NCBI RefSeq assembly: GCF_036983985.1
Contig: NZ_JALAHQ010000003.1
Location: 496,001 to 560,000 of the forward strand
Direction of reading: 5' to 3'
Origin: Alishewanella metallidurans
Lineage (GTDB): Bacteria; Pseudomonadota; Gammaproteobacteria; Enterobacterales; Alteromonadaceae
Length of the DNA: 64,000 nt
Position 1 is the stretch's first letter. The number at the start of each line of letters is the position of its first letter. A program made the translations under genes and the position numbers. The notes beneath the pieces are model-generated. The model was not told the DNA's origin, did no database searches, and saw only the letters and a list, made by a program, of their open reading frames with translations. Below are positions 1 through 7,961 of this stretch, piece by piece.

Positions 1-1482
1 GGTAAGCGACATTTTGCAGAAAAAAATGGTATGCGTGCTTTCACGATTGATATTAATCGTGGTAAAGAACGATATTTAAATGAACAGCCAGCAGGCGTAA
101 TTGCGAGCCTTATTGCTGATAATAGTGGTGAAGTGAGACTTGGGATCGAGTTTATTGAAGGGAAAACGTTTGATGAAAATAAGACAGTGATTCACTACAA
201 AAAAAATGATAACTGGCAAACTCTTAACTTGCAGTCTAAGCGTAATAATCCTCTAGTTTATCCACTGGGCTTTTCTTCAGACAATAAAAGAGCTTATTTT
301 TCATCCAATCATGACATGGCGACTAGTGATGTAAGTGGTTTATTTGAATATGATTTTGAAACGTCAACCTTACATTTAGTAGCGCGACATGCGTATTCTG
401 ATATTGGCCGGGCCTTTTACAGCCACGAGGGCGATGTGCTGGCGGTAAGTTATGTTGCAACAGTAAATGAAACCCAGTTCATTAATACAGAGCATAAAGA
501 CGCTAAGTTGTTGGCGGGTATACAGGCTGCATTTCCTGACGAACTCGTTGCCATTACGTCGTTTAATAAAAGCGGTACTTTGGCTTTATTTGTCGTCTCT
601 TCAGATAAAAGCTCCGGCGAATTCTTTCTATATGATATCCAAAAGGGAGAAGCGCGTTATCTGGCGTCCGCTCTTGATAAGTTAAAGAAAGATACATTAG
701 TTGCTATGCAAAGTATTGAATTTAAAGCTCGTGATGGAAAAGTTATCCATGGTTTGTTAACTATGCCAGCTAGTCTTCCTAAGAACGCGCCTCTGATTGT
801 GAATGTACATGGTGGCCCTTTTGGTGTTTACGACAATTGGGGATTTAACAGGGAAGCGCAGTTTTTCGCCAATCGTGGTTATGCGACATTAAATATTAAT
901 TTTCGTGGTTCAGGTGGTTACGGTGAGGACTTTCAGCGGGCTGGTCGTCTGGAGTGGGGGAAAAGTATGCAAGATGACGTAACCGACGGCACATTATGGG
1001 CGATAGAACAGGGTTTTGCCGATCCGTCACGGATATGTATCTTTGGTGGTAGTTACGGTGGTTATGCCGCATTGTGGGGAGTTATTAAGGAGCCAGACCT
1101 GTATAAGTGCAGTGTCGGCTATGTTGGAGTATACGATATGCCATTATTTTTTAATGGTGATGGCTCTGATGCCAGTCGTAGTCGTAATATAGAACAATAT
1201 ATGAGTTCTCATGTTGGTAAAGGTGGTGAATATCTGCGTTCAATATCACCGGTCCATCATGTAGATAAAATTAAAGCTGAACTCCTTATTGTGCATGGTT
1301 CTAAAGATGTGCGAGTACCAATTATACATGCGAATAATCTAAAAAAAGCGTTGGATGGCATTGGTAAACCTTATGAATGGATGGTAAGGGAAGAGGGCCA
1401 TGGCTTCTACAAGTTAGAAAATAGAGTTGCGCTATATAACAAAATGCTGGAGTTTTTTGACAAACATATTGGAGAGAAATAG
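1..1482 (+). CDS. S9 family prolyl oligopeptidase-like serine peptidase (5' truncated by window edge)
   Basis: The reading frame is open from base 1, so the ATG at 31 is probably internal and the N-terminal part lies upstream of the window. The visible part holds the end of a beta-propeller-like region followed by an alpha/beta-hydrolase catalytic domain. The nucleophile elbow is GGSYGG (Ser near codon 350 of the visible frame), the acid is in HGSKDVRVP and the histidine is in EEGHGFY. The oxyanion-type motif HGGPFG is also present. The family cleaves short peptides or acyl-peptides after proline or hydrophobic residues. The gene looks richer in A+T than its neighbours by eye. Its exact substrate, and whether it is exported, cannot be told without the N-terminus. 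Confidence 0.9.
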   Translation, partial: GKRHFAEKNGMRAFTIDINRGKERYLNEQPAGVIASLIADNSGEVRLGIEFIEGKTFDENKTVIHYKKNDNWQTLNLQSKRNNPLVYPLGFSSDNKRAYFSSNHDMATSDVSGLFEYDFETSTLHLVARHAYSDIGRAFYSHEGDVLAVSYVATVNETQFINTEHKDAKLLAGIQAAFPDELVAITSFNKSGTLALFVVSSDKSSGEFFLYDIQKGEARYLASALDKLKKDTLVAMQSIEFKARDGKVIHGLLTMPASLPKNAPLIVNVHGGPFGVYDNWGFNREAQFFANRGYATLNINFRGSGGYGEDFQRAGRLEWGKSMQDDVTDGTLWAIEQGFADPSRICIFGGSYGGYAALWGVIKEPDLYKCSVGYVGVYDMPLFFNGDGSDASRSRNIEQYMSSHVGKGGEYLRSISPVHHVDKIKAELLIVHGSKDVRVPIIHANNLKKALDGIGKPYEWMVREEGHGFYKLENRVALYNKMLEFFDKHIGEK

Positions 1483-1786
1483 TTTTTTCTATCAAGCTAG
1501 CGTAGTAAATATATAATATGATGTAGGCGTTCAGGTTCTATCTATAAATTAGTTTACCGCCGTAATTAGTCCGATAGTTAGGTTGTTGTGGCGGAATAAG
1601 TTCGCTAAGTGAGATTAATTGGTATTTGGACCTTAAAATATATTTTTACCTAATGTTGAGATAGAAAATGTAATATAAGGTTGTGTCTCTAATAGCTTAC
1701 GCTAAAATCACAGCCCATCTTTTAAAAGAAGGTAAAATCTATTACCATTAACACCTAAATATCTCTGATAACGGAAGAGTAGTGCA
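1483..1786. other. Intergenic stretch with a possible promoter
   Basis: This roughly 300-base, AT-rich gap separates the S9 peptidase from the small membrane protein. The only regular signal I see is a possible sigma-70 promoter, TTGTGT at 1681-1686 and TAAAAT at 1703-1708 with a 16-base spacer, which would drive the 39-codon gene. No hairpin with a T-run follows the peptidase stop, and I recognise no RNA gene. Confidence 0.35.
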
Positions 1787-1906
1787 ATGACTGACGAAAA
1801 TTTCAAAGACTCGTTTAATCTATGGCAGTTTTTAGCCTTGGTTGGCGCATTTGTCGCTTTATTATGCTTGGCACCAATTATCGGTTGGTTTCAAGCTTTA
1901 TCCTAA
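1787..1906 (+). CDS. Small single-pass membrane protein, 39 residues
   Basis: An ATG at 1787 opens a 39-codon frame ending in TAA at 1904-1906. The Shine-Dalgarno-like GGAAGAG at 1773-1779 is correctly spaced. The product has a short charged N-terminus (MTDENFKDS) and then one hydrophobic stretch of about 25 residues rich in L, A, V, F and I. A rho-independent terminator starts about 20 bases after the stop, and a candidate promoter lies about 80 bases upstream, so it looks like a complete monocistronic unit. I do not recognise the family, and the function is unknown. It could be a spurious frame, but the RBS, hydrophobic pattern and terminator together argue for a real gene. Confidence 0.6.
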   Translation: MTDENFKDSFNLWQFLALVGAFVALLCLAPIIGWFQALS

Positions 1907-1925
1907 TGCACTGCATAATATTAAG

Positions 1926-1947
1926 GCCGCCTAAGGGCGGCTTTTTT
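1926..1947 (+). terminator. Rho-independent terminator
   Basis: Stem GCCGCC/GGCGGC with loop TAAG, followed by six T. It ends the transcript of the small membrane protein and lies just upstream of apt. Confidence 0.85.
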
Positions 1948-1981
1948 GTCCCACTCGGGACGTTTAATAAAGGTTTTTGAT

Positions 1982-2530
1982 ATGGATAAGCAAGCATTAG
2001 CGCTTGAGTTGAAACAGGTTATTAAGACGGTTATTGACTACCCAAAACCGGGTATTGTCTTTCGTGATGTAACTAGTTTGATGCAAGATGGCCCAAGTTT
2101 CAAAAAAGTTATTGATGCCTTTTATCAGCTATACAGCGGTAAAGGTTTTACCAAAATTGTCGGTACTGAGTCACGTGGTTTTATCTTTGGTGCGCCGTTA
2201 GCGTATGCGATGGGCATTTCTTTTGTGCCAGTACGCAAGCCAGGCAAGCTGCCGCGTCAGCGTATTTCACAAAGTTACCAGCTAGAATATGGCGAAGACG
2301 CATTAGAACTGCACGCCGACGCGATTAGTGCTGGTGATAAAGTGTTATTAGTTGATGATTTATTAGCTACTGGCGGCACTATTGATGCGACAGCCAAACT
2401 CGTTAGGCAGCTGGGTGGTATTGTTGATGATGCTGCCTTTGTTATTGCACTGCCAGATTTAGGTGGTGTTAAAAGGTTGGAGCAGGCGGGGCTAAATATT
2501 CTTAGTCTGGTTGAGTATAGTGGCGATTAA
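1982..2530 (+). CDS. apt: Adenine phosphoribosyltransferase
   Basis: This purine salvage enzyme converts adenine and PRPP to AMP and pyrophosphate in the cytoplasm. The 182-residue product matches the usual family length. It carries the type I phosphoribosyltransferase PRPP loop VLLVDDLLATGGT and the family features GTESRGFIFG and RKPGKLPR. I chose the ATG at 1982 because AAAGG at 1969-1973 is correctly spaced. A longer frame from a TTG at 1946 would begin inside the terminator T-run. It heads the conserved apt-dnaX-ybaB-recR cluster known from E. coli. Confidence 0.97.
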   Translation: MDKQALALELKQVIKTVIDYPKPGIVFRDVTSLMQDGPSFKKVIDAFYQLYSGKGFTKIVGTESRGFIFGAPLAYAMGISFVPVRKPGKLPRQRISQSYQLEYGEDALELHADAISAGDKVLLVDDLLATGGTIDATAKLVRQLGGIVDDAAFVIALPDLGGVKRLEQAGLNILSLVEYSGD

Positions 2531-2575
2531 GTTTAGTCTGTTAGCCAACACACCAACTGAGATATCAACAGCCGT

Positions 2576-4708
2576 ATGAGTTATCAGGTATTAGCGCGTA
2601 AGTGGCGTCCGCAGCATTTTGGCCAACTTGTTGGGCAGGAGCATGTAAAAAACGCGCTTGGTAATGCCCTTAATAATAATCGGCTGCATCATGCTTATTT
2701 ATTTACCGGTACTAGAGGTGTCGGTAAAACCACGATCGCACGTATTTTTGCTAAAAGTTTAAACTGTGAACAAGGTATTACTGCAACCCCTTGCGGGCAG
2801 TGTAGTGCTTGTTTAGAAATAGACACCGGTAACTTTGTCGATTTAATGGAAATTGACGCTGCGTCGCGTACTAAGGTTGAAGACACCCGCGATTTACTTG
2901 ATAACGTGCAATATGCGCCAAGCCGTGGTCGGTTTAAAGTGTATCTTATTGATGAAGTACACATGCTGTCGAAGCATAGCTTTAATGCATTATTAAAAAC
3001 GTTAGAAGAGCCGCCACCGCACGTAAAGTTTTTGCTGGCAACTACGGATCCGCAAAAGCTACCTATTACCGTATTATCGCGCTGTTTGCAGTTTAACTTA
3101 CTTGCATTAAGCCCTCAGCAAATAGAGCAGCATTTAGCCTTTATTCTTGGCGAAGAACAAATTCCAAACGAGCCTGAAGCACTTACTATGTTAGCGCGTG
3201 CGGCAAAAGGCAGTTTGCGTGACTCGTTAAGCTTAACCGATCAGGCCATTGCGCAAAGTAACGCTAATATTACGTTAGACACCGTGCGTACTATGTTGGG
3301 GTTTCTTGATCAAAGCTGGGCGCAACTATTGTTGCAAGCAATACTGAACCAAGATGTACAGCAGCTGCAAACTCAGTTGGCGGCCTTGGTGCAGCAGCAA
3401 AGCCATTTTTCGCAAGTATTAGACGACATGCTGTCGTTATTGCATTTAACCGCGTTAACGCAGTTTAGCGCTAGTGCCGCGAGTTTCTCCGCGCAACAGG
3501 AATATGTTCAGCAATTGGCTGATACCCTAGCACCGGCTCAGGTGCAGCTATATTACCAATTGTTAATTAGTGGCAAAAAAGAGCTACCTTATGCACCAGA
3601 TCCATTAACTGGGCTGGAAATGGCGCTATTACGTGCCATGGCATTTATTCCTGAAGCTCAAACACCCAATGCGGCAGCGGTTAGTCGACCAGTTATAGCC
3701 GCGGTTAGTAAAACTGTTAAGTCAGCAGCGCACGCTGATGCGCCAAAGCAGCAAATACCCGAAGGTAATGCTCCGGTTGAGGCAGCGATGCCACTGCAAG
3801 CGCTAAGCATTCCTGAACCAGCAGCCGAAGCTACTGACGTTGAGGTTACTGAGGTTGCAGCCGAGGCCTCTGTTGGTATTGCTCCTGGAATTGCAGGGAT
3901 TATGGCCCGGCGCGGGGTGCACGTTACGGCAGCACCACCGGAAAAAAAGCCTGAGCGCCCCCAGGCGCATGCTTCTGTGCCAGAGGCGATAGTTACAACG
4001 CCGGCGGTGCAGGTATCTGTAGCGCAGCCACAGGCGCCGGTTGCCACTGCAACGGCGCAAAATTTAGCTAAGGCCACTGCTGATGGCAAATTGCCAATTA
4101 GCCCCGCAACAGCGGTCGTTAATAGCACAGTCGAGCCAGACTTTGACGATAACTATGACACTAGCGACAGCGATATTCCGCAATATGATGCTGCCTCAGC
4201 CGATGCATTATGGCAGCATTATGAACAAGATATGCAGCAGTCTGTTGTGGCCACGGCAAATATTGCTGCGCCGACGATGGAGCAATTTGACGGCAGCATT
4301 AATGAACAGAATTTCTCTATTCGCTTTGCCGCGCAAGTAGATGCTTGGGCTGCGCGAGTAGAAACGCTTGATACCGGTGGCCTTAGTCGCTTATTTTTGC
4401 TTAATTCAGCAATGCAGCTAAACGGTAATACATTAAAGCTTGCGGTTGCACAAAGTCAGCAGCATTTAGATAGCGATAATTTTCGGGTAAAGCTGCAGCA
4501 AGTGTTAGAGCATAGTTTTAATCAGTCATTAACGGTTGAGATAAGTTATCAAGCTGAGGTGCCAACTAGCCCATTGAGTATTCAGCAAAAAATTGTGCAA
4601 GAGCGTTTGGTCTACGTAACAAGCTTATTACAGCAAGACGAAAATGTGCAGCAGTTACAACAGATGTTTGACGCGCAGTTATTGCTCGATACCATTTTAG
4701 TAAACTGA
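2576..4708 (+). CDS. dnaX: DNA polymerase III subunits tau and gamma
   Basis: This is the clamp-loader ATPase of the replicative polymerase. The 710-residue tau form has Walker A GTRGVGKTT (about residues 45-53), a four-cysteine zinc module around residues 64-79 (CEQGITATPCGQCSAC), the DEVH Walker B motif and the SRC sensor motif near 170. An Ala/Pro/Val-rich linker spans roughly 365-520, followed by the tau-specific C-terminal domain. At codons 456-458 the frame contains an A AAA AAG slippery heptamer. A -1 slip there leads to an immediate stop, which would give a gamma form of about 459 residues (listed separately). The gene follows apt and precedes ybaB-recR. Confidence 0.98.
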   Translation: MSYQVLARKWRPQHFGQLVGQEHVKNALGNALNNNRLHHAYLFTGTRGVGKTTIARIFAKSLNCEQGITATPCGQCSACLEIDTGNFVDLMEIDAASRTKVEDTRDLLDNVQYAPSRGRFKVYLIDEVHMLSKHSFNALLKTLEEPPPHVKFLLATTDPQKLPITVLSRCLQFNLLALSPQQIEQHLAFILGEEQIPNEPEALTMLARAAKGSLRDSLSLTDQAIAQSNANITLDTVRTMLGFLDQSWAQLLLQAILNQDVQQLQTQLAALVQQQSHFSQVLDDMLSLLHLTALTQFSASAASFSAQQEYVQQLADTLAPAQVQLYYQLLISGKKELPYAPDPLTGLEMALLRAMAFIPEAQTPNAAAVSRPVIAAVSKTVKSAAHADAPKQQIPEGNAPVEAAMPLQALSIPEPAAEATDVEVTEVAAEASVGIAPGIAGIMARRGVHVTAAPPEKKPERPQAHASVPEAIVTTPAVQVSVAQPQAPVATATAQNLAKATADGKLPISPATAVVNSTVEPDFDDNYDTSDSDIPQYDAASADALWQHYEQDMQQSVVATANIAAPTMEQFDGSINEQNFSIRFAAQVDAWAARVETLDTGGLSRLFLLNSAMQLNGNTLKLAVAQSQQHLDSDNFRVKLQQVLEHSFNQSLTVEISYQAEVPTSPLSIQQKIVQERLVYVTSLLQQDENVQQLQQMFDAQLLLDTILVN
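3943..3968 (+). promoter_or_regulatory. Programmed -1 ribosomal frameshift signal in dnaX
   Basis: The heptamer A AAA AAG lies in frame at 3943-3949. After a -1 slip the next codons are GCC and TGA (3952-3954), so gamma would end one residue after the slip. A hairpin GCGCC (3955-3959), loop CCCA, GGCGC (3964-3968) starts five bases after the heptamer. This reproduces the E. coli dnaX arrangement of slippery site, immediate stop and stem-loop. I found no clear upstream AGGGAG-type stimulatory element. Confidence 0.8.
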
Positions 4709-4839
4709 TAACAGTTGTAAACTTGGCGCTTTAATTCGGCGCAACTTGTATTTTCCTGGCGAAGTTATTATCTTGTCGCCACTAAGGCTCAGTGCAATTG
4801 CACTGATACATAATCTTAATTTTTAGCAGGTGTAAAGCT

Positions 4840-5166
4840 ATGTTTAAAGGCGGTATGGGTAACATCATGAAGCAGGCGCAAGCCATGCAGGACAAAATGC
4901 AAAAAGTGCAGGCTGAAATTGCTGCAATGGAAGTAACAGGCGAAGCCGGCGCGGGTTTAGTAAAAGTAACTATGCTGGGCAACCACAATATTCGTCGTGT
5001 TAATATTGATGACAGCTTAATGCAAGATGATAAAGACATGCTGGAAGATTTAATTGCTGCGGCAATTAATGATGCTGTACGTCGTGTTGACGAAACAAGC
5101 AAAGAAAGAATGGCGACTGTTACCGGTGGTATGCAGTTGCCACCTGGTATGAAAATGCCATTCTAA
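4840..5166 (+). CDS. ybaB: YbaB/EbfC family nucleoid-associated protein
   Basis: This small dimeric DNA-binding protein of 108 residues is standard for the family. It has a charged helical N-terminus rich in Met, Gln and Lys (NIMKQAQAMQDKMQKVQ), then the conserved core with V.MLGNHNIRRVNID and a Met/Pro/Gly-rich tail ending GMKMPF. The start is supported by GCAGGTG about 10 bases upstream. Its stop overlaps the recR start (TAATG), indicating translational coupling in the dnaX-ybaB-recR cluster. Confidence 0.95.
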   Translation: MFKGGMGNIMKQAQAMQDKMQKVQAEIAAMEVTGEAGAGLVKVTMLGNHNIRRVNIDDSLMQDDKDMLEDLIAAAINDAVRRVDETSKERMATVTGGMQLPPGMKMPF

Positions 5167-5768
5167 TGAGTCGTCATACGCCACTGTTACAACAGCTAAT
5201 TGATGCGCTGCGTATTTTACCGGGTGTTGGGCCAAAATCGGCGCAGCGTATGGCGTTTTCGTTACTAGAACGTAACCGTGAAGCGGGTTTGCAACTTGGC
5301 GCCGCGTTAACTGCGGCAATGAACAAAATTGGTCATTGCCAGCAGTGTCGTACTTTTTGTGAAACGGAGCTGTGCCATATCTGTACTGATCCGAAAAGGG
5401 CGCTAGATGGCATTATTTGCGTGGTAGGCTCGGCAGCCGATCAGTTGGCAATTGAACAAACCGCTCAGTTTAAAGGCCGTTATTTTGTGCTGCAAGGCTA
5501 TTTGTCGCCATTAGATGGCATCGGGCCACAAGACTTAGGCCTAGATATACTAGGCAAAACCTTGGCCGAAGGGCAGGTTACTGAGCTGATATTAGCAACC
5601 AACCCTACAGTAGAGGGTGATGCTACCGCGTTTTATATTGCTGAGTTGTGTCATAAACGACAAGTAAAGGTATCACGTATTGCCCAAGGTATACCGATAG
5701 GCGGTGAATTAGAATTTATCGATGGCACTACGCTGTCTCATGCCTTTAGCGGGCGCAAAGTTTTTTAG
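5166..5768 (+). CDS. recR: Recombination mediator protein RecR
   Basis: RecR works with RecF and RecO in loading RecA at gaps. The 200-residue product has the N-terminal helix-hairpin-helix (LPGVGPKSAQRMAF), the zinc finger with four cysteines (CQQCRTFCETELCHIC) and the Toprim domain (ICVVGSAADQLAIE, ATNPTVEGDATA). The ATG at 5166 shares one base with the ybaB stop. It has the usual length and no unusual features. Confidence 0.97.
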   Translation: MSRHTPLLQQLIDALRILPGVGPKSAQRMAFSLLERNREAGLQLGAALTAAMNKIGHCQQCRTFCETELCHICTDPKRALDGIICVVGSAADQLAIEQTAQFKGRYFVLQGYLSPLDGIGPQDLGLDILGKTLAEGQVTELILATNPTVEGDATAFYIAELCHKRQVKVSRIAQGIPIGGELEFIDGTTLSHAFSGRKVF

Positions 5769-5896
5769 AAATACGTTAATCTGTTCGCTCCTAGCTTGAA
5801 ATCTGGTTAATTCTCCCCATATTAGTTGTCAGTGTTTGGCTGCGCGCTGCAGCCTAATGTAGAACTGTAAAACTTTGATGTTTGAGGATTAGCACC

Positions 5897-7831
5897 ATGA
5901 GCGATACTACAGCCACTTCAGCGGGCCAAAAGCAAACCCACGGCTTTCAGGCCGAAGTAAAACAGCTGCTGCAGCTGATGATCCATTCACTGTATTCAAA
6001 CAAAGAAATTTTCTTACGTGAACTGGTATCTAACGCATCTGATGCGGCAGACAAACTGCGTTTTCTTGCACTATCGGATGGCTCGCTATACGGCAATGAT
6101 GGCGAATTACGCGTACGTATTAGCATCGATGAGAAAGCCCGCACGCTAACGGTTAGCGATAACGGTATTGGTATGACGCAAGATGAAGTCATTAGTCATT
6201 TAGGTACTATTGCTAAATCGGGCACCAAAGAGTTTTTCTCACAGTTATCTGGCGATCAAGGTAAAGATTCTAAATTAATTGGCCAGTTTGGCGTGGGTTT
6301 TTACTCAGCTTTTATTGTCGCGGACAAAGTTACCGTGCGTACGCTTAAAGCTGGCGCAGCAGCGAACGACGCTATTGAATGGGAATCCGCTGGCGAAGGC
6401 GATTACACCATTACCCCTATTACTAAAGACAGTCGTGGTACTGAAATTACCTTGCATTTACGTGAAGGCGAAGATGAATTTTTAGGTCGCTGGAAAATAG
6501 AAAGTATCGTTACTAAGTATTCTGACCACATCAGTATTCCGGTTGAATTATGGCAAGAAGAACAACCAGAGCGTGATGGCGCCGATGGTGAAAAAATTGC
6601 CGCAGTACCAGGCCAATGGCAAGCGGTAAATAAAGCCACTGCACTGTGGACTCGCGATAAATCAGATATTACTGATGAAGAATATCAAGAGTTTTATAAG
6701 CATATTTCGCATGACTGGAGCGAGCCATTAAGCTGGAGCCATAACAAGGTTGAAGGTAATAACAACTACACGAGCTTGTTATATGTACCGAAAAAAGCAC
6801 CTTTTGACATGTGGAATCGTGACGCCCAGCATGGCTTAAAGCTATATGTACAGCGTGTATTTATTATGGATGACGCAGAGCAGTTTATGCCTAGCTATCT
6901 GCGGTTTATTAAAGGCTTACTCGATTCTAGCGATTTACCATTAAACGTATCGCGCGAAATTTTGCAAGATACAAAAATTACCCAAGCACTGCGTAAAGGC
7001 TGTTCTAGCCGCGCATTAAAGATGCTGGAAAAACTGAGTAAAGATGCAGAGCAGTATCAGATATTTTGGAATGAATTTGGTCAGGTGCTAAAAGAAGGCC
7101 CTGCGGAAGACATGGCCAATAAAGAGCAAATTGCCGCGTTATTACGCTTTGCTTCTACTCATAATGAAGACAGCACGCAAAATGTGGCCTTGGCTGACTA
7201 CGTTAGCCGGATGAAAGAAGGCCAAGACGAAATCTATTACATAGTAGCGGATAGCTACGCTAGTGCTAAACACAGCCCACACTTAGAGGTGCTGCGTAAG
7301 AAGGGCCTAGAAGTATTGCTACTGTCTGACCGGATCGACGAATGGCTAGTGCAGCATTTAACTGAATTTTCCGGTAAAAAACTGCGTTCAGTGGCCAAAG
7401 GTGGTTTGGATTTATCGAAATTAGATGACGACGAAACGAAAAAAGCGCAGCAAGAAACTGAAAAGGCCTTCGCTGATGTGCTAAGCCGGTTTAAAAATGC
7501 CTTAGGCGAGCAAGTAAAAGATGTAAAAGTAAGTCACCGTTTAACTGATAGCCCTGCTTGTGTCGTTACTGATGAGCATGACATGAGTACCCAGATGATT
7601 AAGCTGATGGAATCAGTTGGTCAAAAGGTGCCAGATGTTAAGCCGATTTTTGAGCTAAACCCAGAGCACCAGTTGGTAAAACACGTTGCTGATGAGCCAG
7701 ATGAAGACCGTTTTAAGCAATGGGCTGAAGTGCTGTTTGATCAAGCATTGCTGGCGGAGCGCGGTAATTTAAAAGATCCTGCGGGGTTTGTTTCACGCTT
7801 AAATAACCTGCTGCTATCTTTAGCTAAGTAA
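5897..7831 (+). CDS. htpG: Molecular chaperone HtpG (Hsp90)
   Basis: This cytoplasmic ATP-dependent chaperone has 644 residues. The N-terminal GHKL ATPase domain shows NKEIFLRELVSNASDA, DNGIGM and GQFGVGFYSAF. The middle domain follows (LPLNVSREILQ), and the C-terminal dimerisation domain ends in NNLLLSLAK. The ATG at 5897 is preceded by TGAGGA at 5883-5888. A longer frame from a TTG at 5882 would start inside that ribosome-binding site. It follows recR as in E. coli. Confidence 0.97.
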   Translation: MSDTTATSAGQKQTHGFQAEVKQLLQLMIHSLYSNKEIFLRELVSNASDAADKLRFLALSDGSLYGNDGELRVRISIDEKARTLTVSDNGIGMTQDEVISHLGTIAKSGTKEFFSQLSGDQGKDSKLIGQFGVGFYSAFIVADKVTVRTLKAGAAANDAIEWESAGEGDYTITPITKDSRGTEITLHLREGEDEFLGRWKIESIVTKYSDHISIPVELWQEEQPERDGADGEKIAAVPGQWQAVNKATALWTRDKSDITDEEYQEFYKHISHDWSEPLSWSHNKVEGNNNYTSLLYVPKKAPFDMWNRDAQHGLKLYVQRVFIMDDAEQFMPSYLRFIKGLLDSSDLPLNVSREILQDTKITQALRKGCSSRALKMLEKLSKDAEQYQIFWNEFGQVLKEGPAEDMANKEQIAALLRFASTHNEDSTQNVALADYVSRMKEGQDEIYYIVADSYASAKHSPHLEVLRKKGLEVLLLSDRIDEWLVQHLTEFSGKKLRSVAKGGLDLSKLDDDETKKAQQETEKAFADVLSRFKNALGEQVKDVKVSHRLTDSPACVVTDEHDMSTQMIKLMESVGQKVPDVKPIFELNPEHQLVKHVADEPDEDRFKQWAEVLFDQALLAERGNLKDPAGFVSRLNNLLLSLAK

Positions 7832-7841
7832 GTTAACACCA

Positions 7842-7869
7842 GCAGGCACAGTGTATTTACTGTGCCTGC
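7842..7869 (+). terminator. Strong hairpin downstream of htpG
   Basis: A perfect 11-bp stem, GCAGGCACAGT/ACTGTGCCTGC, with loop GTATTT lies 11 bases after the htpG stop. There is no immediate T-run, so it may be an imperfect terminator or a 3' stabilising stem. Confidence 0.55.
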
Positions 7870-7961
7870 GCTATACCCCCATTTATTGTTATTCTCTTCT
7901 TTCTAAATTTCTATTTGCCTCTATACTTTCAGCTACTTAGTTCTATTTTTCTGGGGCATCT

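Noticed and set aside
3658..4128. Long minus-strand open frame inside dnaX
   Set aside because: It is an Ala/Thr-rich low-complexity mirror of the Ala/Pro-rich tau linker, without a promoter or ribosome-binding site.
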